Shown in pieces: positions 6,234 through 14,158 of a stretch of DNA of 14,158 nucleotides. The notes under the pieces are model-generated. The model saw only the letters and a program-made list of their open reading frames with translations, ran no database searches and was not told the origin of the DNA. Location of the stretch: contig JAISGE010000203.1 in NCBI GenBank assembly GCA_031263265.1, positions 1 through 14,158 of the forward strand. Reading direction: 5' to 3'. Made by a program: the position numbers and the translations under genes. Within the stretch, counting starts at the first letter, position 1. Each line of letters begins with the position of its first letter. The stretch comes from Treponema sp. GTDB lineage: Bacteria; Spirochaetota; Spirochaetia; Treponematales; Breznakiellaceae.

Positions 6234-6941
6234 TTAACCCTCCAGGATCAGCAGGGTTCGGGGGTCAAGACGCAGGGCCGCGGTTTCGGAATGAACGGAA
6301 AAATAGGCGTCCCGATCCTTGGATACTGATAGGGCAATATAATCTTGCTGAGGATCCAGGACCATGACCACATCCAAGAGGTCCACGTAGTCCTTGATGA
6401 GCGAGGGAATACCCTGTTTAGGGGAATTTTTCCCTTTGACATTGCAGCTATACCAGACCGAAAGCCCTAGCTCTTTGGCGAATTCCTTCACCGCGGCAAA
6501 ATGCTCATGAGTACCCCGGGTAAAATCAAAGCCGTCAACAATGAGGGATTCGGCCTTAAAGTCCCCCTCACGGATCAATGCTTTGAGACTCCGGAGGATC
6601 TGATCCGTGGCAATGCCCTCTTGATTAAAATTCATCAAGACCCGGTTCTTGATAAGCTCGTTTTTCATATCCCCGGTGTTTTCCAGATTCTCTTTCTTAA
6701 GAAATTCAGAAAAAATATTTTCATACCAGGCCAATACATAATCGGTATGCTGGGTAAAGGATACGTGAATGACCTTCTTTGCCTGTAAGAGCTTATCCAA
6801 GGCAATCTGAACCAGCACCGAGGTTTTACCAATACCGCTCTGGGAAGCGATGAGTCCCAGTTCACCCGCAGCCAGTCCCCCATGGATAGACTGTTCAAAA
6901 ACCCGAACCGGACTGCGTTGTATGAGTTCATCCTTAATCAT
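6234..6941 (-). CDS. RecA/KaiC-like P-loop ATPase of unknown role
   Basis: A 235-residue protein that I cannot name. It has a Walker A loop, ASQSGIGKTS (32-41, Lys39 and Thr40), followed by a helix. A strand with KKVIHVSF (55-62) is followed by a Walker B strand ESLIVDGFDF (131-140, Asp136) and a later strand LGLSVWYSCNVKG. This order fits the RecA/KaiC/RadA fold. There is no zinc finger, Lon-like domain or evident DNA-binding module, so it looks like a single ATPase core. The start at 6941 is chosen because GGAGGG (6952-6947) lies 5 bases upstream; the frame extends further upstream into the end of the EF-G gene but with low-complexity, overlapping sequence. It lies 37 bases after EF-G on the same strand and is probably co-transcribed. 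The role is open. Confidence 0.85.
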   Translation of the reverse strand: MIKDELIQRSPVRVFEQSIHGGLAAGELGLIASQSGIGKTSVLVQIALDKLLQAKKVIHVSFTQHTDYVLAWYENIFSEFLKKENLENTGDMKNELIKNRVLMNFNQEGIATDQILRSLKALIREGDFKAESLIVDGFDFTRGTHEHFAAVKEFAKELGLSVWYSCNVKGKNSPKQGIPSLIKDYVDLLDVVMVLDPQQDYIALSVSKDRDAYFSVHSETAALRLDPRTLLILEG

Positions 6942-6978
6942 TGTTTCCCTCCATTTTTCTCTATTTTCTCCTTTCTCG

Positions 6979-9075
6979 CTATTTTTGTTGCAGCTCTTTC
7001 TTCCGCTTTTCCTCATACCCTTTGATGAGGGCTTCGGAAATACCCGCCGGGACTTTCCCGTATTTCTCGAATTCCATGGTAAACTCCGCTTTACCCTGGG
7101 TCAAGGACCGGAGTGCCGTAGAATAGCCGAACATTTCACTTAACGGAACTTCCGCTTCAACCCGGGAGAAGGTTCCGTCTTCGGTGGAAGCCAAGATGAT
7201 ACCCCGGCGTTGGTTGATCGAAGCAAAGATGTTTCCCTGAAATTCTGTAGGTCCCTCCACCGCTACCTTCATAATGGGTTCCAGGATGCAGGGTTTCGCC
7301 TTGAGATAGGCTTCCCGGAAGGCCCCAATCGCGGCCATTTGGAAGGCAATATCCGAAGAGTCCACAGGGTGGGACTGACCGTCGTTGATGAGGCAGCGGA
7401 TGTTAACAATGGGAAACCCGATGAGGCTCCCCCGTTTCACCGCTTCCTTGAATCCCTTATCGCAACTGGGGATAAAATCCGTGGGAATAGCCCCGCCTTT
7501 GATATTATCTACAAACTCGTAGTCCCCCAGGGTAAAGGGTTCCATGTACCCGGCAACCCGTCCGTACTGCCCTGAACCACCGGTCTGCTTTTTGTGGGTA
7601 TAGTTGAACACTGCCCGTTGGGTAATGGCTTCTCGATAGGCCACCTGGGGCATCCCAGTTTCAACCTCGCACCGGTATTCCCGGCGCATCCGCTCAATGT
7701 AGACCTCCAAATGCAGCTCTCCCATACCCTTGATGATGGTTTGGTTTGACTCGGGATCCACGTACGTCTGGAAGGTGGGGTCTTCCTTGGTAAAACGGTT
7801 CAGGGCCTTGGCCATTTGATCCGCAGACTTCTTATCCTTGGGGGTGATGGCCAGGGAGATAACCGGTTCAGGGACAAACATGGAGGTCATGGCGTAGTTG
7901 AGGCCGCTTCCACAGAAGGTATCCCCTGAGGCGCAGTCAATCCCAAAGAGCGCCACAATATCCCCAGGAGCCCCTTCGGTGATGTCTTCCATGCTATCCG
8001 AATGCATCCTGACGAGCCTTCCCACCTTAAAGTGCTTCCGGGACCGGGTATTGGTTAGTTCGTCTCCCTTCTTGATAATCCCTTGGTAGATCCGCACATA
8101 GGTAAGCTGGCCGTATTGGCCGTCTTCCAGCTTAAAGCCCAAGGCCACGGTGGGTTTCTTTTCATCGGCCAAAAGCTCGAACTGGGTGTCCTCCTGGTCC
8201 AGGTTTAGGGCATAGTTTTTAACTTCCTGGGGATTGGGAAGGTAATCGTTCACCCCATCCAGCAAAGACTGGATGCCCTTGTTCTTATACGCTGAACCGA
8301 GCATCACCGGTACAAATGCCTCTGCGAGGGTGCCCTTCCGAATACTGGAGCGGAGCAGTTCCTCTGGAACCGCTTCTCCTCCCAGGTACCGTTCCGCCAG
8401 TTCATCGGAAAACATGGAAGCTGCTTCCAGCAGTTCTTCCCGATAGGTAGCAGCCTCAGCCTGGAACACCTGGGGGATCTCCTCATACCGAAGCTCGGTC
8501 CCCTGATCCCCGTCAAAATACACGGCCTGCATGGTAATAAGGTCCACCACCCCCTCAAGATGCTCCTCAAGGCCAAGGGGAAGCTGGATTAGTACCGCAT
8601 TGAGGCCCAATTTCTCCCTAAGCTGGGCGCATACCTTAAAAGGATTGGCCCCGGTACGGTCGCACTTATTGATGAAGGCAATCCGGGGCACATGGTAGCG
8701 CTTGAGCTGCCTATCCACGGTGATGGACTGGGACTGCACGCCCCCCACCGCGCATAACACCAGGATCGCCCCATCCAAAACCCGCAAAGACCGTTCCACC
8801 TCAATGGTAAAGTCTACATGGCCGGGGGTGTCGATCAGGTTTATCTTGTGGTCTTTCCAGGTAACCTGGGTTGCGGCAGACTGAATGGTGATGCCCCGTT
8901 CCCGTTCAAGCTCCATGTGATCCATGGTAGCTCCTACGCCGTCTTTTCCCCGGACTTCGTGGATGGCGTGGATCTTATTACTATAGAACAAAATGCGCTC
9001 TGAAAGGGTGGTTTTACCCGAATCAATATGCGCGCTGATGCCAATATTCCGCATCTTGGTAATGTCGATGCCCAT
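6979..9075 (-). CDS. fusA: Elongation factor G, mitochondrial/spirochaete (spd) type
   Basis: EF-G is the GTPase that moves tRNA and mRNA through the ribosome. The 698-residue length is standard. GTPase motifs are G1 AHIDSGKT (15-22), G2 RGITI (60-64, Thr63), G3 DTPGH (82-86, catalytic His86) and G4 NKCD (136-139). The P-loop has Ser where classical bacterial EF-G has Ala. Blocks such as HEVRGKDGVGATMD and MELERERGITIQSAAT resemble mitochondrial EF-G1. That matches the spd EFG1 group described for spirochaetes, planctomycetes and delta-proteobacteria, which is the translocating form; spd EFG2 is the recycling form. AGGAG (9091-9087) lies 11 bases before the ATG. A second, classical fusA may exist elsewhere in the genome, so the symbol marks the family only. 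Confidence 0.95.
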   Translation of the reverse strand: MGIDITKMRNIGISAHIDSGKTTLSERILFYSNKIHAIHEVRGKDGVGATMDHMELERERGITIQSAATQVTWKDHKINLIDTPGHVDFTIEVERSLRVLDGAILVLCAVGGVQSQSITVDRQLKRYHVPRIAFINKCDRTGANPFKVCAQLREKLGLNAVLIQLPLGLEEHLEGVVDLITMQAVYFDGDQGTELRYEEIPQVFQAEAATYREELLEAASMFSDELAERYLGGEAVPEELLRSSIRKGTLAEAFVPVMLGSAYKNKGIQSLLDGVNDYLPNPQEVKNYALNLDQEDTQFELLADEKKPTVALGFKLEDGQYGQLTYVRIYQGIIKKGDELTNTRSRKHFKVGRLVRMHSDSMEDITEGAPGDIVALFGIDCASGDTFCGSGLNYAMTSMFVPEPVISLAITPKDKKSADQMAKALNRFTKEDPTFQTYVDPESNQTIIKGMGELHLEVYIERMRREYRCEVETGMPQVAYREAITQRAVFNYTHKKQTGGSGQYGRVAGYMEPFTLGDYEFVDNIKGGAIPTDFIPSCDKGFKEAVKRGSLIGFPIVNIRCLINDGQSHPVDSSDIAFQMAAIGAFREAYLKAKPCILEPIMKVAVEGPTEFQGNIFASINQRRGIILASTEDGTFSRVEAEVPLSEMFGYSTALRSLTQGKAEFTMEFEKYGKVPAGISEALIKGYEEKRKKELQQK

Positions 9076-9102
9076 ACGGTATGATACTCCTTGTTGGTTT
9101 CA

Positions 9103-9141
9103 GGGCTTGCTTCCTACCCGGGATAAGCCCTCTGTGGGCCT
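9103..9141 (-). promoter_or_regulatory. EF-G leader with mutually exclusive hairpins
   Basis: Read on the minus strand, GGGCTT (9130-9125) can pair with AGGCCC (9141-9136) across a 5-base loop, with one G-U pair, or with AAGCCC (9108-9103) across a 16-base loop. The same arm cannot do both. The downstream arm is 11 bases from the ribosome binding site. No known riboswitch class is recognised. The stems are short, so chance is possible. Confidence 0.35.
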
Positions 9142-9262
9142 ATTCACCAGGGATAGTTTTCCCCCTTTTTACGGCTCAGCCGTCAACGGTGTTGCTCTAT
9201 TTTCTTTAGATTCTTTCAGATCAGTAATGAAGAAAAAGATAACAGATGCACTATATCGGTAG

Positions 9263-9291
9263 AATATAGCAAGGTTTTCTAAATTATGCAA
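9263..9291 (-). promoter_or_regulatory. Promoter of the EF-G gene
   Basis: On the minus strand TTGCAT (9291-9286) and TATATT (9268-9263) are 17 bases apart. The expected start near 9256 gives a leader of about 180 bases before the ATG at 9075. It lies between the stop of the HU-like remnant and the EF-G gene, so the EF-G gene does not depend on the broken genes upstream. Confidence 0.65.
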
Positions 9292-9336
9292 GAGGTCAAG
9301 ATAAAGACATCAAGGCTCCTGCAGGTACTTTTTGCT

Positions 9337-9630
9337 CTATCTTGCCGGCGTTGCCGCAGTATCCAGACTTTCAAGCTCAAACGGTATCCCCTCAAGGCGA
9401 TCGTTGCTCGGAAAAAACAGCAGCTTAACGCCCTTGATATGCCGGGCCTTGAGGTCTTCTGGTTTGTCCGTACCCTCGTTGGACACCGAAACGCGGAAAC
9501 TTCCAAACTCTTCAAGGTTCACAGGCTGCCCCAATTTAAGGAAAAGGGGTAAAATTTCCACCAGATTACTGAGAACACTCTGCACATCTCCCAGAGAAAG
9601 CGCGGACCGCCCCTCAATTTCCTTTTCCTC
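9337..9630 (-). pseudogene. HU-related DNA-binding protein gene, 5'-truncated
   Basis: From KEIEGRSALSLGDVQSVL through VNLEEFGSFRVSVS and IKGVKLLFFPS to a TAG at 9339-9337, the reading frame matches the C-terminal two thirds of the HU-related DNA-binding family best known from Bacteroidetes, whose members have roughly 120-150 residues. The N-terminal strand and helix expected before KEIEGRS are absent. Instead, the upstream sequence reads as IS1 transposase in another frame, joined near 9620-9630. A GTG at 9648 keeps an open frame of 103 codons (9337-9648), but its first residues come from IS1 DNA read out of frame. Loss of about one third of the fold makes function doubtful. The gene was probably broken by the IS1 element. 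Confidence 0.7.
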
Positions 9631-9890
9631 ACGAGCCGCGCACTCCACGTCCTCAGCGACAGATGTTTCCGCTCTATCTTTTGCGTGTTCTTCTTCGTAA
9701 CCGTCAGAACCTCCGGTGAAAATCGCTCGTAATACGCATAGTTGCCGTCGGTATAGACCTTCCCTAGGTTAAGCGGCTTAAGCAGTTCCAGCAGCCTATC
9801 AAGATTCTCATGCTCCCGCCTCCCAAACCAAAAAGCAATGACTTCGCCGCTCTCATGGTCAGTGGAAGGATCCACCCCAAGCCCTTGATC
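9624..9890 (-). pseudogene. IS1-family transposase remnant (InsB catalytic part)
   Basis: The frame reads DHESGEVIAFWFGRREHENL, then LGKVYTDGNYAYYERF and TQKIERKHLSLRTWSARLVRK. This parallels the catalytic domain of IS1 InsB, including the second catalytic Asp (YTDGNY) and the Glu (KIERKHLSLR). The part before the first catalytic Asp is missing. At about 9624 homology stops inside the usual LVRKxxxFSKS block, where the HU-like remnant begins; the frame then runs on by chance to 9519. Both ends are lost and no terminal inverted repeats are seen. On the upstream side it touches the stop of the DUF1848 gene at 9907. The exact upstream limit of homology is uncertain. Confidence 0.8.
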
Positions 9891-9906
9891 CCAATGCGGA
9901 TGAACG

Positions 9907-10839
9907 TCAAAAAAGTTCTTTTTGTGCTGTTTTATTAGTTGCTACTTTTCTTTCATTGAGTATATCAGTTTCATTTATTTCCCCGAGCAGCAACGGTGAA
10001 CGTTGATTATGCTTTTTGAAGTTGTCTACAACCATATCTGGACGGTAATTTGCGTAACAATATACGCAATTATTTAAACATGAATTATATTCACCAATAT
10101 CAATGCTTCCAACACAAGCACATGCAAGCCGTTGGTTTGTATTCTTGTCAGCGATCACATTACATCCTATTATTTTTGCAATTAACCGGTCATCAATACA
10201 GCTGGCGTGGGCTATATGGTATTTTGAAAGGTCTATATCTTCTGCGCAAGTGTCTATAGAAAGGTTATTTTCTTGTGCGATCTGTGAAAAATTATAGGCT
10301 ATGCTATTTTTTTCTTCATTCGTTATTTCTTCAATCCCCACTGACCTAATATTTTCTGTAATTTTTTTATAGAAATCAATAAAGCTGAAGGTTACTTTTT
10401 CAGTATACCCTCTCAATTTTTTGGCGAATTCACCAAATGTATCGATATGGTAGGAAACCGTATATTTTTTGTTAAGTAAGACAGGATCGTACCGCCAAAT
10501 AACTCTTTGTGGACCAATCAGGTCAGACAATTTTTGAAATGTTTCAAGTATTTCCTGTTTATACGGGAGTCTTACTTCTATGTCCCTATCATAAGGATTA
10601 AGGGTAAATTGAAAATAATACGCATATTCTTTTAGGTATTGCAGTTTGGCAAGCATTGGTTTCGGGTTTTTACTCCAAAAAACAATACAATCAACAATAT
10701 CCGGATCAAGACTGATTTTACTGACCTGATGTATATTCATCGGATTTCTTACACAAACATACCGTTCATGTATCCTGTTAAACAACCAATCTGCGTAATA
10801 GGCAGGAATGTCTGTCCTTCTGCTTGCACTTATAATCAT
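9907..10839 (-). CDS. DUF1848 protein with C-terminal radical-SAM-like cysteine cluster
   Basis: This 310-residue protein begins MIISASRRTDIPAYYADW and has VRNPMNIHQVS (30-40) and CIVFWSKNPKPM (51-62), the recognisable DUF1848 signature. Near the C-terminus lie Cys240 and Cys242 and then C254-x3-C258-x2-C261 followed by YA. This is the cysteine spacing of radical SAM enzymes, but at the far end of the protein instead of the start; the family is described this way. An Fe-S cluster is likely, and the reaction is unknown. The gene is clearly more AT-rich than carB or the EF-G gene, suggesting acquisition. Its ATG is 2 bases after the carB stop, and the ribosome binding site AGGA is formed by the last carB codons, so translation is probably coupled. 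Beyond its stop lies the IS1 remnant. Confidence 0.9.
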   Translation of the reverse strand: MIISASRRTDIPAYYADWLFNRIHERYVCVRNPMNIHQVSKISLDPDIVDCIVFWSKNPKPMLAKLQYLKEYAYYFQFTLNPYDRDIEVRLPYKQEILETFQKLSDLIGPQRVIWRYDPVLLNKKYTVSYHIDTFGEFAKKLRGYTEKVTFSFIDFYKKITENIRSVGIEEITNEEKNSIAYNFSQIAQENNLSIDTCAEDIDLSKYHIAHASCIDDRLIAKIIGCNVIADKNTNQRLACACVGSIDIGEYNSCLNNCVYCYANYRPDMVVDNFKKHNQRSPLLLGEINETDILNERKVATNKTAQKELF

Positions 10840-10841
10840 AC

Positions 10842-13800
10842 TTATTTCCTATATTCTTCCCAAGCCTTGATCTCCAAACCTTTCTCCCGCTGGTACTCCA
10901 GGGCTTCAATAAACTCCTTGGCAACCTTGATGTTGGTGAACAGGGGAATGTCAAAGTCTACGGCCATCCGGCGGATGAGGTAATTGTTCTTAAGCTCTGT
11001 TTCCCGGTTGTTCTTGGGCACGTTGATAATCATGTCAATCTCCCGGCCCTTGATAAAGTCAGCAATGTTCGGCGCCTTGGACTCTAGGGGCCAATGGAGC
11101 GGCGTAACCGCCATACCGTGGGAACTGAGGAATTGAGCCGTACCCCGGGAGGCGTACAGTTCATACCCCATTGCAATAAGGTTCCGGGCAGAATCCACAA
11201 AATCCGCTTTATCCCCAATAGGCCCTGTGGAAAGGAGGATCCCCTTCTTAGGAATCCGGTACCCCACCGAGAGCAGGGCCTTGAGAAAGGCGTCGTGGAG
11301 CTCCGTTCCAATACAGCCCACTTCTCCAGTTGAGGCCATTTCAACCCCGGTAATGGGGTCAACCCCGTGGAGCCGGGAAAAACTGAACTGCGCCGCCTTA
11401 ACCCCCACCCATTCCAAATCAAGCGCAGAAACCGGGACTTTGTGTACCGGCTCGTTCAGCATGGCCTTGACCGCCAACTCGATCATGTTCACCCGGCTTA
11501 CCTTGGAACAAAAGGGAAAACTCCGGCTTGCCCGGAGATTACATTCAATTACCTTGACATGGTTTCGCTGGGCCAAAAACTGGATGTTGAACGGCCCGGT
11601 TATGTCCAGGGCTTGAGCAATGCGGGAGCTTATCTTGTGGATCTTCCTGATGGTTTCGATGTAAAGCCGTTGTGCAGGAAGCACTACGGTGGCATCCCCA
11701 GAATGAACCCCCGCGTTTTCAATGTGTTCGGTGATGGCGTGAAAGAGGATCTCCCCCCGTTTTGCCACCGCATCGATCTCGATTTCCTTGGAATTGTCCA
11801 CAAACTTGGAGATCACCACCGGATGCTCTGCAGAAACATCCGCAGCCAGGTTCAGGCAAGTTTCAAGACTCCCGTCGTCCCAGGCCACGTTCATGGCAGC
11901 ACCAGAGAGCACGTAACTAGGCCGAATGAGTACCGGGTACCCCACAGCTGCGGCAAAGGCTTTCGCAGAAGCCAAATCCGTAAGCTCCTTCCATGCAGGC
12001 TGTTCTATCTTGAGATCGTCCAGGAGTGCGGAAAATTTGTTCCGATCCTCTGCCATGTCAATGGATTGGGGGGTGGTACCGTAGATGAGCACTCCCGCGT
12101 CGTAGAGTTTCGTAGCCAAGTTATTGGGAATCTGGCCACCCATAGATAGGATGATCCCCTCGGGCCGTTCCCGTTCATAAATGTCCAGGATCCGCTCCAG
12201 AGTAAGCTCCTCGAAGTAGAGCCGGTCGCATACATCATAGTCCGTGGAAACGGTTTCAGGATTGCAGTTCACCATGATGGTGGAGCGGCCCAGGTTCCGG
12301 GCAGTTTCCACCGCATTGACGCAGCACCAATCAAATTCTACGCTGCTCCCGATCCGGTAAGCCCCGGAACCCAGGACCATCACCCCCCGGCCAGAAGGGG
12401 CCACATCATCCCGGGACCCGCTTCCTGCTCCTGCGGCTCCATAGGTCATGTAGAGGTAATTGGTCTTGGCAGGGTATTCTGCAGCCAGGGTATCGATTTG
12501 TTTGATCGCCGGCCGCAGCCGGTAATCTTCCCGGAGCGCCCGGATCTGCAGCTCTGAACACCCCGTCAATACGCCGATCCGGGCATCGGAAAAACCCTGC
12601 TGTTTGGCCTTAGCCAGCACCTCAAAGGAAAGCTGAAGAACGTCCTTCCCCGGCTGCTTCAGGCTGCGCAGCGCCTTTTCGGTTTCCAGTACATGGGCGA
12701 TTTTGGCCAGGAACCAACGGTCGATCTTGGTGAGCTTATGGATCCGTTCTACAGACCAGCCTTCCTCCAAGGCCCGGTAGATGACGAAGATCCGCCGGTC
12801 TGTGGGTTTAGTCAGGGCCTCCTGGATTTGTCCGGGGCGTATCCCGTTTCCTATAAGGCTGTCTTCCCCACTAAGCCCTGGCGCACCGATACCGGTCATA
12901 CGCAGGGCTTTCTGCAGGGCCTCTTCAAAGGTGCGGCCTATGGACATGACTTCCCCGACGGACTTCATCTCCGAACCAATACGGGTTTCCACATGCTTGA
13001 ACTTGGTGAGATCCCAACGGGGTACTTTCACGACGCAATAATCCAGGGCAGGTTCAAAACAAGAACCGGTTACCCGGGTGATGCGGTTTTCAATCTCGGT
13101 CAAAGAAAACCCTAAGGCGAGTTTGGCCGCTACAAAGGCCAAGGGGTAGCCCGTTGCCTTGGAAGCCAGGGCAGAACTCCGGGAAAGCCGGGCGTTTACT
13201 TCGATGATGCGGTAATCCTCTGAGGCAGGATCCAGGGCATATTGGATATTACATTCCCCCACAATCCCCAAGTGGCGGATCACCTTGAGGGCAATGCTCC
13301 TGAGTTTGTGGTATTCCGAGTCTGTGAGGGTCTGAGACGGGGCCACCACGATGCTCTCTCCGGTGTGGATTCCCAGAGGATCGAAGTTCTCCATATTACA
13401 AACCGTGATGCAGTTGTTATAGGCATCCCGAACCACCTCGTATTCGATTTCCTTCCAGCCCCCAAGCCATTCTTCCACGAGCACTTGGGACGTATGAGCA
13501 AAGGCCCGGTCGCAGCGTCCCCAAAGCTCTTTTTCAGTGCGGCAGATCCCGGATCCTGCCCCGCCTAGGGCAAATGCCGCCCGAACCATCACCGGATAGC
13601 CGATTTCCCCGGCTGCTGCCGCAGCTTCTTGGGTACTGGTAACCGCGATACTCCGGGGGCTTTTAACGTGGATTTCGTTCAAGCGGCTCACGAACCGTTC
13701 CCGGTCTTCGGTATCTTCAATGGCCTCAATCGGGGTTCCCAGAACCCGAACCCCATAACGCGCTAAGAGCCCTTGCCGGGCCAGGGCAACCCCGCAATTC

Positions 13801-14084
13801 AGGGCGGTCTGGCCCCCAAACGCGAGGAGGAGGCTGTCTACTTGTTCTTTTTCGATGATGCGACCCACATATTCCGGGGTAAGGGGCAGGAAATAGGTGG
13901 CGTCTGCCATACCTTCGCTCGTTTGGATGGTGGCGATGTTGGGATTAATGAGGATCGTGGTGATTCCCTCTTCCCGCAGGGCTTTGAGGGCCTGGGAGCC
14001 GGAATAATCAAACTCCCCAGCCTGTCCGATTTTAAGGCCCCCTGAACCGAGAACCAGAACCTTTTTTATGGTATCTTGTATCAT
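10842..14084 (-). CDS. carB: Carbamoyl-phosphate synthase large subunit
   Basis: CarB makes carbamoyl phosphate from bicarbonate, ammonia supplied by the CarA glutaminase subunit, and two ATP, for pyrimidine and arginine synthesis. The 1080 residues cover the full family layout: first ATP-grasp half (about 1-400, glycine loop ALGGAGSG 172-179), oligomerisation region (about 400-555), second ATP-grasp half (about 560-940, with RPSYVLSGAAMNV 721-733) and a C-terminal MGS-like allosteric domain (about 945-1080). The sequence resembles eukaryotic CAD/CPS1 in blocks such as GSGGLKIGQAGEFDYSGSQA and SSVEFDWCCVNAVET. The ATG at 14084 is chosen for TCCTT (minus-strand AAGGA, 14093-14089) 4 bases upstream. 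A GTG at 14105 is also in frame, and the frame stays open to the window edge. carA is not in the window. Confidence 0.96.
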   Translation of the reverse strand: MIQDTIKKVLVLGSGGLKIGQAGEFDYSGSQALKALREEGITTILINPNIATIQTSEGMADATYFLPLTPEYVGRIIEKEQVDSLLLAFGGQTALNCGVALARQGLLARYGVRVLGTPIEAIEDTEDRERFVSRLNEIHVKSPRSIAVTSTQEAAAAAGEIGYPVMVRAAFALGGAGSGICRTEKELWGRCDRAFAHTSQVLVEEWLGGWKEIEYEVVRDAYNNCITVCNMENFDPLGIHTGESIVVAPSQTLTDSEYHKLRSIALKVIRHLGIVGECNIQYALDPASEDYRIIEVNARLSRSSALASKATGYPLAFVAAKLALGFSLTEIENRITRVTGSCFEPALDYCVVKVPRWDLTKFKHVETRIGSEMKSVGEVMSIGRTFEEALQKALRMTGIGAPGLSGEDSLIGNGIRPGQIQEALTKPTDRRIFVIYRALEEGWSVERIHKLTKIDRWFLAKIAHVLETEKALRSLKQPGKDVLQLSFEVLAKAKQQGFSDARIGVLTGCSELQIRALREDYRLRPAIKQIDTLAAEYPAKTNYLYMTYGAAGAGSGSRDDVAPSGRGVMVLGSGAYRIGSSVEFDWCCVNAVETARNLGRSTIMVNCNPETVSTDYDVCDRLYFEELTLERILDIYERERPEGIILSMGGQIPNNLATKLYDAGVLIYGTTPQSIDMAEDRNKFSALLDDLKIEQPAWKELTDLASAKAFAAAVGYPVLIRPSYVLSGAAMNVAWDDGSLETCLNLAADVSAEHPVVISKFVDNSKEIEIDAVAKRGEILFHAITEHIENAGVHSGDATVVLPAQRLYIETIRKIHKISSRIAQALDITGPFNIQFLAQRNHVKVIECNLRASRSFPFCSKVSRVNMIELAVKAMLNEPVHKVPVSALDLEWVGVKAAQFSFSRLHGVDPITGVEMASTGEVGCIGTELHDAFLKALLSVGYRIPKKGILLSTGPIGDKADFVDSARNLIAMGYELYASRGTAQFLSSHGMAVTPLHWPLESKAPNIADFIKGREIDMIINVPKNNRETELKNNYLIRRMAVDFDIPLFTNIKVAKEFIEALEYQREKGLEIKAWEEYRK

Positions 14085-14158
14085 AGTATCCTTATGAGTA
14101 TCCACTACGCAACTCCTATGGTACTCGTTCTCATGGATCTTGCCTACTTCCCCTTGGG

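Noticed and set aside
7210..7575. 121-codon plus-strand frame antisense to the EF-G gene
   Set aside because: Shadow of EF-G; no family resemblance and no ribosome binding site context.
9171..9183. ACGGC/GCCGT hairpin in the EF-G leader as terminator
   Set aside because: Read in the EF-G direction it is followed by A and G runs, not U, so it would not terminate.
9332..9700. 122-codon plus-strand frame over the IS1/HU remnants
   Set aside because: The minus strand carries recognisable IS1 and HU-like protein sequence here; the plus frame does not resemble anything.
11367..12149. 260-codon open frame on the plus strand
   Set aside because: It lies entirely antisense to carB, has no recognisable family features, and is a codon-bias shadow of a full-length conserved gene.

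Overview
The window looks like a chromosomal stretch of a spirochaete, most likely a Treponema of the free-living or termite-gut type. This is inferred from three things: an elongation factor G of the mitochondrial-like (spd) class typical of spirochaetes, a parA-parB pair, and a cassette-like repeat structure recalling the integron described in Treponema denticola. Most housekeeping genes have moderately high GC. Three parts are visibly AT-rich or broken and look acquired: about 1-1690, 9337-9906 and 9907-10839.

Region 1 (1-1700) is accessory DNA. It opens with the C-terminal end of an IS630-family transposase, directly joined to a frameshifted remnant of a second DDE transposase. Next come two related structured repeats of about 130-180 bp (632-812 and 1536-1666) that bracket one AT-rich gene with its own promoter. 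That gene encodes an ATC-hydrolase-like protein. The arrangement resembles an integron gene cassette between attC sites. The accessory block ends just before a tRNA-Leu(CAG) gene on the minus strand.

Region 2 (1812-5322) is a minus-strand cluster transcribed parA -> parB -> metA -> deoD: chromosome partition, methionine biosynthesis (the active-site residues predict an O-acetyltransferase) and purine nucleoside salvage. parA and parB overlap by 11 bases. A Cof-type HAD phosphatase gene (5391-6212) is transcribed the other way from the parA upstream region.

Region 3 (6234-9291) is a minus-strand pair. An mt/spd-type EF-G gene has a good sigma70-like promoter and a leader of about 180 nt with alternative hairpins. 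A small RecA/KaiC-like P-loop ATPase of unknown role lies 37 bases downstream.

Region 4 (9337-14084) begins upstream with a complete carB (carbamoyl-phosphate synthase large subunit), followed after 2 bases by an AT-rich DUF1848 gene with a radical-SAM-like cysteine cluster at its C-terminus. Beyond it lie the decayed middle of an IS1-family transposase and a 5'-truncated HU-related DNA-binding gene, joined to each other end to end. The carA gene is not in the window.

The most interesting part is the cassette-like unit at 632-1666, where two diverged repeats keep the same foldable core by paired base changes.
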